A DNA stretch of 5,174 bases from CAYNFH01 sp964396385 (GCA_964396385.1 CAYNFH010000325.1:1-5174), one strand, 5' to 3'; shown: positions 1 through 5,174, counted from the first letter of the stretch. A program made the numbers and translations. Notes: generated from the letters alone by a model not told the origin.

Positions 1-400
1 CGAACACCATGGTGGTCGAGATGAAGCTGAGGACTTCGCCATTGTGCCTGAGCTGCTGGATCAGGAAGGCCGGCAGGGCGCGGACGTCTACCTTGAGGCC
101 GAGACCGAGCGCCGCCTTCGGGCTGAGTCCGGCGCCGACCCCGCCAAACTTGCTGCCCTCGATGGCCTGGTGCAGCTTGATGGTATCGCCCCAGAACACC
201 TCGTCCCCGAAGGTGTCGAAGCGGAACGTGTTGCGTCCATCCGTGATCATGCTGCTCACGTTCTGCATGATCGCATTGTCGAAGGCATTGCCGTGGGTGG
301 GGCCCTGGGCGGCGAGACGGAGGATGCCGCCGGTCAGGAGCAGGGCCAGCACGACCAGCGCGGCGAGGGCGCTCCTGCGTGTTGGGACGAGATGCGTCAT
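1..400 (-). CDS. Exported c-type cytochrome-like protein, N-terminal part (3' end off the window)
   Basis: The minus-strand frame is open from an ATG at 400-398 to the left edge, giving 133 complete codons with no stop. The protein starts with a clear Sec signal peptide: basic MTHLVPTRR, then a hydrophobic stretch of Ala, Leu and Val to about residue 24, with likely cleavage near residues 30-32 (LAAQ). The mature part contains TFRFDTFGDEVFWGDTIKLH (about residues 58-77), then GVGAGLSPKAALGLGLKVDV and ALPAFLIQQL. From memory, this arrangement (FDTFGDE.FW, LH.AI, GVG.G.SP..AL..GLKVD) is typical of large secreted proteins annotated as c-type cytochromes in Acidobacteria and Verrucomicrobia, whose CxxCH heme motif lies further downstream. 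That motif would be outside this window, so heme binding is inferred, not seen. The gene is divergent from the cupredoxin/quinoprotein operon. The start is supported by a strong ribosome binding site. The reading frame is very secure; the family call is moderate. Confidence 0.8.
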   Translation of the reverse strand, partial: MTHLVPTRRSALAALVVLALLLTGGILRLAAQGPTHGNAFDNAIMQNVSSMITDGRNTFRFDTFGDEVFWGDTIKLHQAIEGSKFGGVGAGLSPKAALGLGLKVDVRALPAFLIQQLRHNGEVLSFISTTMVF

Positions 401-405
401 GGCAA

Positions 406-412
406 TCTCCTT
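406..412 (-). promoter_or_regulatory. Ribosome binding site of the minus-strand cytochrome-like gene
   Basis: On the minus strand the sequence reads AAGGAGA, followed by five bases and then the ATG at 400-398. This is a near-perfect Shine-Dalgarno sequence at the usual distance, and it fixes both the start and the strand of this edge-truncated gene. Confidence 0.85.
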
Positions 413-444
413 TCTCTATCTTGACCGAATTGAAGTCCCGGGGG

Positions 445-460
445 GCTCGCCAGCGCGAGC
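445..460. repeat. Short GC-rich inverted repeat (6-bp stem, 4-base loop)
   Basis: GCTCGC, CAGC, GCGAGC forms a perfect hairpin about 45 bases upstream of the minus-strand cytochrome-like gene. It could lie in that gene's 5' untranslated region or be an operator. There is no adjacent T-run on either strand, which argues against an intrinsic terminator. In GC-rich DNA a 6-bp stem can also arise by chance. Confidence 0.4.
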
Positions 461-466
461 AGACAA

Positions 467-494
467 TTGGTGTACGTTGCATGGCCTGAATAAT
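467..494 (+). promoter_or_regulatory. Weak sigma-70-like promoter candidate
   Basis: TTGGTG at 467-472 is separated by 16 bases from AATAAT at 489-494. The -10 element matches consensus at five of six positions, but the -35 matches at only three. If used, it would give the cupredoxin/quinoprotein operon a leader of roughly 320 bases. Chance occurrence is quite possible. Confidence 0.2.
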
Positions 495-765
495 CACCAG
501 GTTGTCTGTGTTTTTCAGAAGCACACGGATCGGCGGCTCTTACGGACGCGCACGAACGGTACTCCACGCGCAGCCAGCGCCCTTCATCTTGTTGGAGCGC
601 GCCGGCATTGCATCTGCTGGCAAATCTTTCCAGGCCAACGCATACGAGAGATCGATCCCGGTGATGGTGCGTTCAGCACCCGAATGTCATCTCGGGCCAC
701 GATAAACACGGAACTTTTCTCACCAATTCCCCGTCCGTTGGGCGCCAGGTCAAAGTCACTTGAAG

Positions 766-785
766 CTCTGCTATTCTTCGCAGAG
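766..785 (+). promoter_or_regulatory. Inverted repeat around an extended -10-like element upstream of the cupredoxin gene
   Basis: CTCTGC at 766-771 and GCAGAG at 780-785 are perfect inverted arms around TATTCTTC. The sequence TGCTATTCT at 769-777 resembles an extended -10 (TGn followed by a four-of-six -10 hexamer). No good -35 stands 16-18 bases upstream. If this is the promoter, transcription would begin near 784, about 36 bases before the cupredoxin ATG, and the dyad would sit where a regulator could cover the -10. This is a hypothesis resting on a short motif. Confidence 0.3.
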
Positions 786-805
786 TGTCGTGTCGCCGGG
801 CTGGT

Positions 806-812
806 GAGGGAG
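806..812 (+). promoter_or_regulatory. Ribosome binding site of the cupredoxin-like gene
   Basis: GAGGGAG lies seven bases before the ATG at 820. It supports this start over the out-of-frame ATG at 813, which overlaps the end of the motif. Confidence 0.7.
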
Positions 813-819
813 ATGGGAA

Positions 820-1404
820 ATGAAGAGGGGTCTTGCTGTTGCCGCGCTCGCCACGCTTCTCCTCGTTGTCGATTGCCAAGCCGGATGGACGCAGGGAATT
901 GGACAGATCATCCGCATGCTGCGCCCGGAGGTGCTGCACCAGCTCAATGGGGACGTGGTGCGGCTCGTCAACTTCCTCCCGGAGGTGGATGGACCCAACC
1001 GCGCTATTGTGGGCCGCCTCTTCGCGCACGGCGGGCTGGGCCATGCGAAGCTCGGTAGAGACGGCGTCTACCGCTTGGGGGTCCGAGTCCCGTCCGGGCA
1101 GTTCATGTGGCGGCCGGCCATCATCGTCATGGGGCATGGAGGCGACCTGGAGCTGGAGTTCCGTAACCTCGACGCCTATTCGCACCACCAGGTCATTCTG
1201 CCGAATAACGGCGGGCGCGTGTTCCTGGATCTTCCTCAGTACGAGAAGGGAATGGCCCGGATCCATCTGGACGATCCCGGTCTCTACTGGTTCGGCTGCC
1301 CGGTAGCCAACCACGCTGGTCGAGGCATGCTCGGGCTGGTCATCGTCGAGGGCCACGTTCCGGCCGACGCGCAATTGGACCGGCCGAAGCAGCCTCGGCC
1401 CTAG
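820..1404 (+). CDS. Exported cupredoxin-like PQQ-dehydrogenase-associated protein
   Basis: The protein has 194 residues. Residues 1-21 form a Sec signal peptide (MKRG, then a hydrophobic core), with likely cleavage after Ala21. VVDC at 16-19 is not a good lipobox. The C-terminal half looks like a cupredoxin domain: a beta-rich segment EFRNLDAYSHHQVILPNNGG (113-132), then GLYWFGCPVANHAGRGMLG (154-172). His122 or His123, Cys160, His165 and Met170 match the type-1 copper arrangement His...Cys-x4-His-x4-Met. From memory it resembles the MSMEG_3727 family of PQQ-associated proteins, also found next to PQQ alcohol dehydrogenases, down to the C-terminal LDRPKQPRP. It lies 17 bp before the quinoprotein gene and is surely co-transcribed. 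I infer periplasmic electron transfer or an assembly role for the dehydrogenase. The copper site is read from sequence; the partner role is inference. Confidence 0.85.
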   Translation: MKRGLAVAALATLLLVVDCQAGWTQGIGQIIRMLRPEVLHQLNGDVVRLVNFLPEVDGPNRAIVGRLFAHGGLGHAKLGRDGVYRLGVRVPSGQFMWRPAIIVMGHGGDLELEFRNLDAYSHHQVILPNNGGRVFLDLPQYEKGMARIHLDDPGLYWFGCPVANHAGRGMLGLVIVEGHVPADAQLDRPKQPRP

Positions 1405-1409
1405 CTCCC

Positions 1410-1416
1410 GGAGGAG
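1410..1416 (+). promoter_or_regulatory. Ribosome binding site of the quinoprotein gene
   Basis: GGAGGAG sits five bases before the ATG at 1422, inside the 17-bp gap after the cupredoxin stop codon. It is a strong site that fixes the dehydrogenase start and supports translation from a shared operon mRNA. Confidence 0.8.
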
Positions 1417-1421
1417 AGTCT

Positions 1422-3176
1422 ATGTCATGCAGATCCTGGGCGGCTACCCTTGCCGGCATTCTGTTGCTCATCCCCGGCGCCGCCGCTCCCCAGAACGCGC
1501 CGAAGGACATCCACGTTCCGGTAACCCAGACCGGCAAACTGCTCCATTCTCTCTCGGACGCGGTCGGAACCGCGCCGCCGGTGGCGCAGCGCGTAACCGC
1601 CGATAGGCTGGTCAACGCCCGCTCCGAGCCGCAGAACTGGCTCACCTACTACGGCGCTTATGACGGCCAGCGCTACAGCGCTCTGGACCAGATCAACGCG
1701 GGCAACGTGAAGAGCCTGCGACCGGCGTGGGTGTTCCAGAACGGGGTGATAGGCATCAATGCTACTCCGGCGACCTACTCCTTTGAGGCCGCGCCGCTGG
1801 TGGTGGATGGCGTCATGTTCCTGTCCGGGTGGGACGGGTACGTTTGGGCGCTCGACGCGGCTACGGGCCAGCTCCTGTGGCAGTATCAGCACGCCATCCC
1901 GCTGGACACGCCGCTCTGCTGCGGCAACGTGAACCGCGGGGTTGCTGTCGCAAAAGGGAAGGTCTTTGTCGCCTCCGCCAACGGCTACCTGATCGCCCTG
2001 GACGCTACCAACGGCAAGGAGGTCTGGTCGAAAGCTTTCGCGGACGTTCGCGCCGGTGAGAGCGCCACCATGGCCCCTCTGGCGGTGAAGAACCTGGTGA
2101 TTGTGGGCAGCTCCGGCGCGGAGTACGGCGTCCGCGGCCATATCGACGCCTTCGACATGGATACCGGGCGACACGTGTGGCGGCGGTACAACGTGCCCAA
2201 GCCGGGTGAGACCGGCTCAGAGACGTGGGGCCGCGACGAGGCCTGGGCGCGGGGCGGAGGGAGCGCCTGGGTCACCGGAACGTACGATCCGGAGCTGAAC
2301 ACGGTCTACTGGGGGACGGGCAATCCGGGGCCGGACTTTGACGGGAGCGTGCGGCCCGGCAACAATCTGTACACGTGCTCCGTGGTGGCATTCGACCCGG
2401 ACACAGGCAAGCTGAATTGGCACTACCAGTGGACGCCGCACGACGTTTGGGACTACGATGGCATCAGCGAGAATATCCTCTTCGACCAGGGCGGCCGGAA
2501 ACTGCTGGCCCACTTCGACAAGAACGGCTACCTCTTCATCCTGGATCGCACCGATGGTAAGCTGGTCCGCGCCGTGCCGTATGCTCGCGTGACCTGGGGG
2601 ACAATCGATGAAACTACCGGCCGCGTGACGGTACAGAAGACGCCCAACAAGGACGGCATCGAGATCCTGCCGGGACCAGCCGGCGCCAAGGAGTGGTGCC
2701 ACGCGGCTTACAGTCCGCGCACGGGACTGCTCTACGTTCCCGTCATTGAGGCGAACGCGAAATTCACCATGCGACCGATGAAGTTCGCGGAGAGCCTGCC
2801 CTTCTGGGGCGGCGATGCGAAGGTGATAGGGCAACCCTGGGGTGAGCTCAAGGCGTTTGATCCGGCCACCGGCAAGCAGGCGTGGAGCTGGCACGGCAAG
2901 CATCCCATGGTCTGCTCTGTGCTTGCCACTGCCGGAGACCTCGTGTTCACCGGCGAGCCAAACGGCTTCTTCAATGCCTACGACGCCAAGAGCGGGGACC
3001 TGCTGTGGCAGTTCCAGACCGGCAGCGGTATCCACAGCAATCCCACCACCTACAGTGTGAACGGAAAGCAGTATATCGCGGTGCCGTGCGGCTGGGGAGG
3101 CTGGCTGGAGGGGTTCGCGCCGGAGATGTTCGGGTCGCCGCGCGGCGATGCGCTCTTTGTCTTCGCGCTGCCCTAG
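1422..3176 (+). CDS. PQQ-dependent alcohol dehydrogenase, methanol/ethanol family, lanthanide-type signature
   Basis: This 584-residue protein has a Sec signal peptide (about residues 1-22) and then an eight-bladed quinoprotein propeller. Expected features are present: EPQNWLTYYGAYDGQRYSAL (69-88), the vicinal disulfide Cys166-Cys167, metal ligands Glu234 (GSSGAEYGVRG) and Asn301 (WGTGNP), the PQQ-stacking Trp283 region (GGGSAW), the catalytic Asp344 in TPHDVWDYDG (338-347), and Lys367 in FDKNGYLFILDR. Asp346, two residues after the catalytic Asp, is the extra ligand of lanthanide-dependent XoxF/PedH-type enzymes; calcium-dependent MxaF has Ala there. Blade repeats of the type ALDAATGQLLWQ and AFDPDTGKLNWH are obvious. 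There is no C-terminal heme domain (no CxxCH), so it is the soluble quinoprotein type that passes electrons to a separate carrier. It should oxidise a primary alcohol to an aldehyde in the periplasm; the exact substrate cannot be read from sequence. No clear terminator follows it. Confidence 0.95.
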   Translation: MSCRSWAATLAGILLLIPGAAAPQNAPKDIHVPVTQTGKLLHSLSDAVGTAPPVAQRVTADRLVNARSEPQNWLTYYGAYDGQRYSALDQINAGNVKSLRPAWVFQNGVIGINATPATYSFEAAPLVVDGVMFLSGWDGYVWALDAATGQLLWQYQHAIPLDTPLCCGNVNRGVAVAKGKVFVASANGYLIALDATNGKEVWSKAFADVRAGESATMAPLAVKNLVIVGSSGAEYGVRGHIDAFDMDTGRHVWRRYNVPKPGETGSETWGRDEAWARGGGSAWVTGTYDPELNTVYWGTGNPGPDFDGSVRPGNNLYTCSVVAFDPDTGKLNWHYQWTPHDVWDYDGISENILFDQGGRKLLAHFDKNGYLFILDRTDGKLVRAVPYARVTWGTIDETTGRVTVQKTPNKDGIEILPGPAGAKEWCHAAYSPRTGLLYVPVIEANAKFTMRPMKFAESLPFWGGDAKVIGQPWGELKAFDPATGKQAWSWHGKHPMVCSVLATAGDLVFTGEPNGFFNAYDAKSGDLLWQFQTGSGIHSNPTTYSVNGKQYIAVPCGWGGWLEGFAPEMFGSPRGDALFVFALP

Positions 3177-3234
3177 GCTCGCTGGCCCGCTCTCGGCCGG
3201 GTGCGATTGGTTACGGTCGCCGGGCTCCCGAATG

Positions 3235-3263
3235 TTGACATCGCAGCGCGCAGGCGCGATAAT
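3235..3263 (+). promoter_or_regulatory. Near-consensus sigma-70 promoter for the PSCyt1/PSCyt2/PSD1 gene
   Basis: TTGACA at 3235-3240 is a perfect -35. It is followed after exactly 17 bases by GATAAT at 3258-3263, a five-of-six -10. Transcription would be expected to start about 6-8 bases after the -10, at 3269-3271. That coincides with the GTG start codon of the next gene. The element stands out because the surrounding DNA is GC-rich and no other window position matches both boxes this well. Confidence 0.65.
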
Positions 3264-3270
3264 GCGCCTG
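3251..3270. repeat. Perfect inverted repeat flanking the -10 box (possible operator)
   Basis: CAGGCGC at 3251-3257 and GCGCCTG at 3264-3270 are perfect 7-bp inverted arms, and the six-base centre GATAAT is the -10 hexamer. A dyad centred on the -10 is a classical position for a repressor. It could also be a coincidental dyad in GC-rich DNA. No T-tract follows, so it is not a terminator for the upstream operon. Confidence 0.45.
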
Positions 3271-5174
3271 TGAACAGCTCGTCATCCCGATTGGTTCTGC
3301 ATGTCTTGTGGAACTGGGCTGCCACCTGCATTCTCCTCGCGCCGGTCTTGCTGGCCGCCGGCGGAGCGTGCAGAGCGGACGGTCCGGACCCGGCCCGCCC
3401 GCTGGAGGCGCGCGCCCGCGCCATCCTTTCGGCCAACTGCTTCCGCTGCCACGGCGCGCTGAAGACCTCCGGGTTGGATCTGCGGTCTCGTCTGGCCATG
3501 CTTACCGGCGGCGCCCGGGGACCGGCGATTGCGCCCGGGAGCGCGGCACGGAGCCGGCTCTACAGGTTTGTAGCCGGACTGAACCGGGTGCGGATGCCGC
3601 CGGGATCCACGCTGCCCGCCAGAGACGTCGCGGATCTGAAGGCGTGGATAGAGGCCGGAGCGCCGTGGCAGGATCGGCCGCTGGCTACCGATCGNNNNNN
3701 NNNNGATCGGCCCTGGCCCTTTCATCCTGTCCGCCGACCCGTTCTGCCCCGGGTGAAGGACACAGCCTGGGTCCGCACGCCCATCGACTGCTTTGTCCTG
3801 TCCGGACTGGAGGCGAAGGGGCTCCGTCCCGGCCCGCCGGCGGACCGCAGGACGCTGATCCGCCGCGCCTACCTGGACGTTATCGGGCTGCCGCCGTCTC
3901 CGGAGGAAGTCGACGCTTTCATTCGGGATCCGTCGCCTGACGCGTGGGTGAAGGTAGTTGACCGGCTGCTGAGCTCACCTCACTACGGAGAGCGGTGGGC
4001 ACGCCACTGGCTGGATCTCGTTCGGTTCGCCGAAAGCGAAGGGTTCAAGAGTGACGAGATGCGCCCGAACGCCTGGCGATACCGGGACTATGTCATCAAG
4101 TCGCTGAACGAGGACAAGCCGTACGATCGCTTTCTCATGGAGCAGCTCGCGGGCGACGAGCTATACCCGGACGATCCCGACGCACTGGTTGCAACGGGGT
4201 TCCTGCGCCACTGGCCGGATGAGAGTAACGCGCGCAACCTCCTCCAGCGCCGGCAAGAGATCCTGAACGACATCACCGATACCGTCGGCTCCTCGCTGTT
4301 GGGACTTACGTTTGGCTGCGCGCGCTGCCACGACCACAAGTACGATCCCATCCCTCAGCGGGACTACTACCGCCTCCAGGCCTGCTTCGCGGGCATCCGT
4401 CCGAGGGACGACATCCCGCTTCTCACGGGGGAGCAGCGAACGGTCTACGAGACGAGGCTGCGCGCGTGGGAGGAGAAAACGCGGGACATACGGGCTGAAA
4501 TGGCCGTGCTGGAAGAGCCCGTTCGCAAGCGCGCGTTCCAGGTGCCTTTCGATAAGTTTCCGGAAGAGGTCCAGGAGGCCATCAAGGCCCCCGCAGAGCA
4601 GCGCAGCGCCACGCAGTGGTTCATGTACTACAAGGCTCAGCCGTATTTCCGCGTGGGCCCCGCGGAGATTGAGAGCGGATTGAAGGGACCGCAGAAGGCG
4701 CGCTGGCTGGAGCTGAAGAAGCAGCTAGACACATATCAGTCCCTTCATCCGGGTCCCATGCCGGTGGCCCTCGGCGTCACGGAGCTGGGTAGGGAGGTCC
4801 CTGCCACGCACAGACTGGCCGTGGGCGTATATGACAAGCCTCTCGAAGAAGTACAGCCCGGCTGCCCCGGAATTTGCGGTAGCGCGGGCCAGATACCTTT
4901 GCCCTCAAGCGCCCGATCCGGGAGCTCCGGCCGGCGCTCGGCGCTCGCCTGCTGGTTAGCGTCACCGTCCAATCCGCTGACCGCACGGGTGATAGTGAAC
5001 CGCCTGTGGCAATACCACTTTGGGCAGGGCTTTGTACGCACGCCGAGCGACTTCGGCTTCCAGGGAGACAAGCCTTCCTCTCCGGAGCTGCTGGATTGGC
5101 TGGCGGCGGAGCTGGTCGCTCCGGCGGAGGACGGAGGTATGAGGACCGAGCTACTCCGTCCGTCTTCCGTCTCC
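3270..5174 (+). CDS. PSCyt1-PSCyt2-PSD1 (DUF1549/DUF1553) secreted cytochrome-type protein, 3' end off the window
   Basis: From GTG 3270 the frame gives 635 codons without a stop to the right edge, crossing ten N in frame. Residues 1-36 look like an export signal (hydrophobic about 17-31). A planctomycete cytochrome domain (PSCyt1) covers about 44-133, with heme motif CFRCH (57-61) and a likely axial Met in MPPG (Met109). PSCyt2/DUF1549 covers about 166-375, with IDCFVL, YGERWARHWLDLVRFAES (239-256) and a second heme motif in GCARCHDHKYDPIPQRDYY (starting Gly349; Cys350, Cys353, His354). A charged, partly helical linker follows (about 392-545). PSD1/DUF1553 begins about 551, with NPLTARVIVNRLWQYHFG ending at 585. 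Family members are usually longer, so part of PSD1 is missing. No Shine-Dalgarno precedes the GTG, and the frame stays open upstream (GTG 3201, TTG 3207 and TTG 3291 are alternatives); 3270 gives the best signal peptide and fits the promoter. The function of this family is poorly defined; extracytoplasmic redox or polymer breakdown roles have been suggested. Confidence 0.88.
   Translation, partial: MNSSSSRLVLHVLWNWAATCILLAPVLLAAGGACRADGPDPARPLEARARAILSANCFRCHGALKTSGLDLRSRLAMLTGGARGPAIAPGSAARSRLYRFVAGLNRVRMPPGSTLPARDVADLKAWIEAGAPWQDRPLATDXXXXDRPWPFHPVRRPVLPRVKDTAWVRTPIDCFVLSGLEAKGLRPGPPADRRTLIRRAYLDVIGLPPSPEEVDAFIRDPSPDAWVKVVDRLLSSPHYGERWARHWLDLVRFAESEGFKSDEMRPNAWRYRDYVIKSLNEDKPYDRFLMEQLAGDELYPDDPDALVATGFLRHWPDESNARNLLQRRQEILNDITDTVGSSLLGLTFGCARCHDHKYDPIPQRDYYRLQACFAGIRPRDDIPLLTGEQRTVYETRLRAWEEKTRDIRAEMAVLEEPVRKRAFQVPFDKFPEEVQEAIKAPAEQRSATQWFMYYKAQPYFRVGPAEIESGLKGPQKARWLELKKQLDTYQSLHPGPMPVALGVTELGREVPATHRLAVGVYDKPLEEVQPGCPGICGSAGQIPLPSSARSGSSGRRSALACWLASPSNPLTARVIVNRLWQYHFGQGFVRTPSDFGFQGDKPSSPELLDWLAAELVAPAEDGGMRTELLRPSSVS
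3695..3704. other. Assembly gap of ten N inside the PSCyt1/PSCyt2/PSD1 gene
   Basis: The ten N fall in the linker between PSCyt1 and PSCyt2. With the stated length the reading frame is kept (cg plus ten N makes four codons), and recognisable family sequence continues on both sides, so the join is probably right even if the true length differs. GATCG directly borders both sides, and GATCGGCC occurs at 3672-3679 and again at 3705-3712. This raises the possibility that the two contig ends overlap or that a short repeat stopped the assembler. Confidence 0.95.

Larger units (their letters stand above)
401..819. other. Divergent intergenic region, no supported gene
   Basis: These 419 bases separate two divergently transcribed genes. 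Frames crossing it on either strand lack a ribosome binding site, a recognisable domain or coding character. It should hold the promoters for both sides, but I find only weak candidates (see separate entries). Small inverted repeats are present: a 6-bp stem with a 4-base loop at 445-460, GGTGC/GCACC at 666-680, CCCGA/TCGGG at 679-696 (which shares two bases with the previous one, so the two cannot fully form together), and a 6-bp stem at 766-785. None is followed by a T-tract, so none looks like an intrinsic terminator. I see no tRNA, CRISPR array or insertion sequence end. Confidence 0.6.

Noticed and set aside
16..19. Lipobox reading of VVDC at residues 16-19 of the cupredoxin-like protein (coordinates are residue numbers)
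   Set aside because: Asp just before the Cys does not fit the lipobox, and an ordinary signal peptidase site after Ala21 fits better.
545..692. Minus-strand open frame of about 48 codons in the intergenic region, containing GIDLSYALAWKDLPADAMPA
   Set aside because: It looks slightly protein-like but has no start codon with a ribosome binding site, has a stop just upstream, and I recognise no family. It could be a decayed gene remnant, but nothing supports that.
666..696. Two adjacent 5-bp hairpins as a riboswitch or attenuator
   Set aside because: The stems are very short, share two bases, have no T-run, and match no riboswitch core I know. Such stems are common by chance.
502..705. 67-codon plus-strand open frame in the divergent intergenic region
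   Set aside because: No Shine-Dalgarno before the ATG, no hydrophobic or domain pattern, and the composition fits random open frames in GC-rich DNA.
9..1058. Long plus-strand open frame of 349 codons across the left part of the window
   Set aside because: It runs antisense to the secure minus-strand signal-peptide gene, crosses the whole intergenic region and then overlaps the cupredoxin gene out of frame. It has no ribosome binding site and a low-complexity Arg/Pro/Ala-rich translation.
673..1374. 233-codon minus-strand open frame opposite the cupredoxin gene
   Set aside because: It is the antisense shadow of the gene at 820-1404, which has a signal peptide, copper ligands and a ribosome binding site.
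2217..3035. 272-codon minus-strand open frame opposite the quinoprotein gene
   Set aside because: It is the antisense mirror of a highly conserved dehydrogenase reading frame, with no ribosome binding site or domain of its own.
3177..3234. Possible intrinsic terminator after the quinoprotein gene
   Set aside because: Only imperfect GC-rich stems (around GGCC and CCGG) are present, without a following T-tract. Termination may be factor-dependent, or transcription may read through.

Overview
The window is GC-rich bacterial DNA, probably a draft or metagenome-derived contig, since it holds a run of ten N at 3695-3704. All four genes I can support encode proteins with export signals, and all look like periplasmic redox proteins. 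The combination is a PQQ-dependent alcohol dehydrogenase, a cupredoxin-like partner, a large secreted cytochrome-type protein, and a planctomycete-type cytochrome (PSCyt1/PSCyt2/PSD1). From general knowledge this suggests an Acidobacteria (Solibacteres/Bryobacterales-like), Verrucomicrobia or Planctomycetes relative. That assignment is inference from gene content only.

Layout: positions 1-400 (minus strand) hold the N-terminal part of an exported protein resembling a family of large c-type cytochromes; its 3' end lies off the left edge. Positions 401-819 are a 419-bp divergent intergenic region with no gene I can support, several small hairpins and only weak promoter candidates. Positions 820-1404 and 1422-3176 (plus strand) form a two-gene operon with a 17-bp gap: a cupredoxin-fold protein with a complete type-1 copper ligand set, then a soluble quinoprotein alcohol dehydrogenase. 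The dehydrogenase carries the extra aspartate linked with lanthanide use. After a 93-bp spacer containing a near-consensus sigma-70 promoter, positions 3270-5174 (plus strand) hold a PSCyt1-PSCyt2-PSD1 multidomain protein. It has two CxxCH motifs, is interrupted by the N gap without loss of frame, and runs off the right edge.

How the parts may work together: the quinoprotein would oxidise an alcohol in the periplasm, and the co-transcribed cupredoxin is a plausible electron acceptor in place of the usual dedicated cytochrome c. The divergent cytochrome-type gene could belong to the same respiratory chain. The downstream PSCyt1/PSCyt2/PSD1 gene has its own promoter and may be functionally separate. 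The most notable sequence-level points are the Asp-Tyr-Asp lanthanide signature, the cupredoxin-quinoprotein pairing, and a promoter whose predicted transcription start falls on the GTG start codon, which would make that mRNA leaderless.
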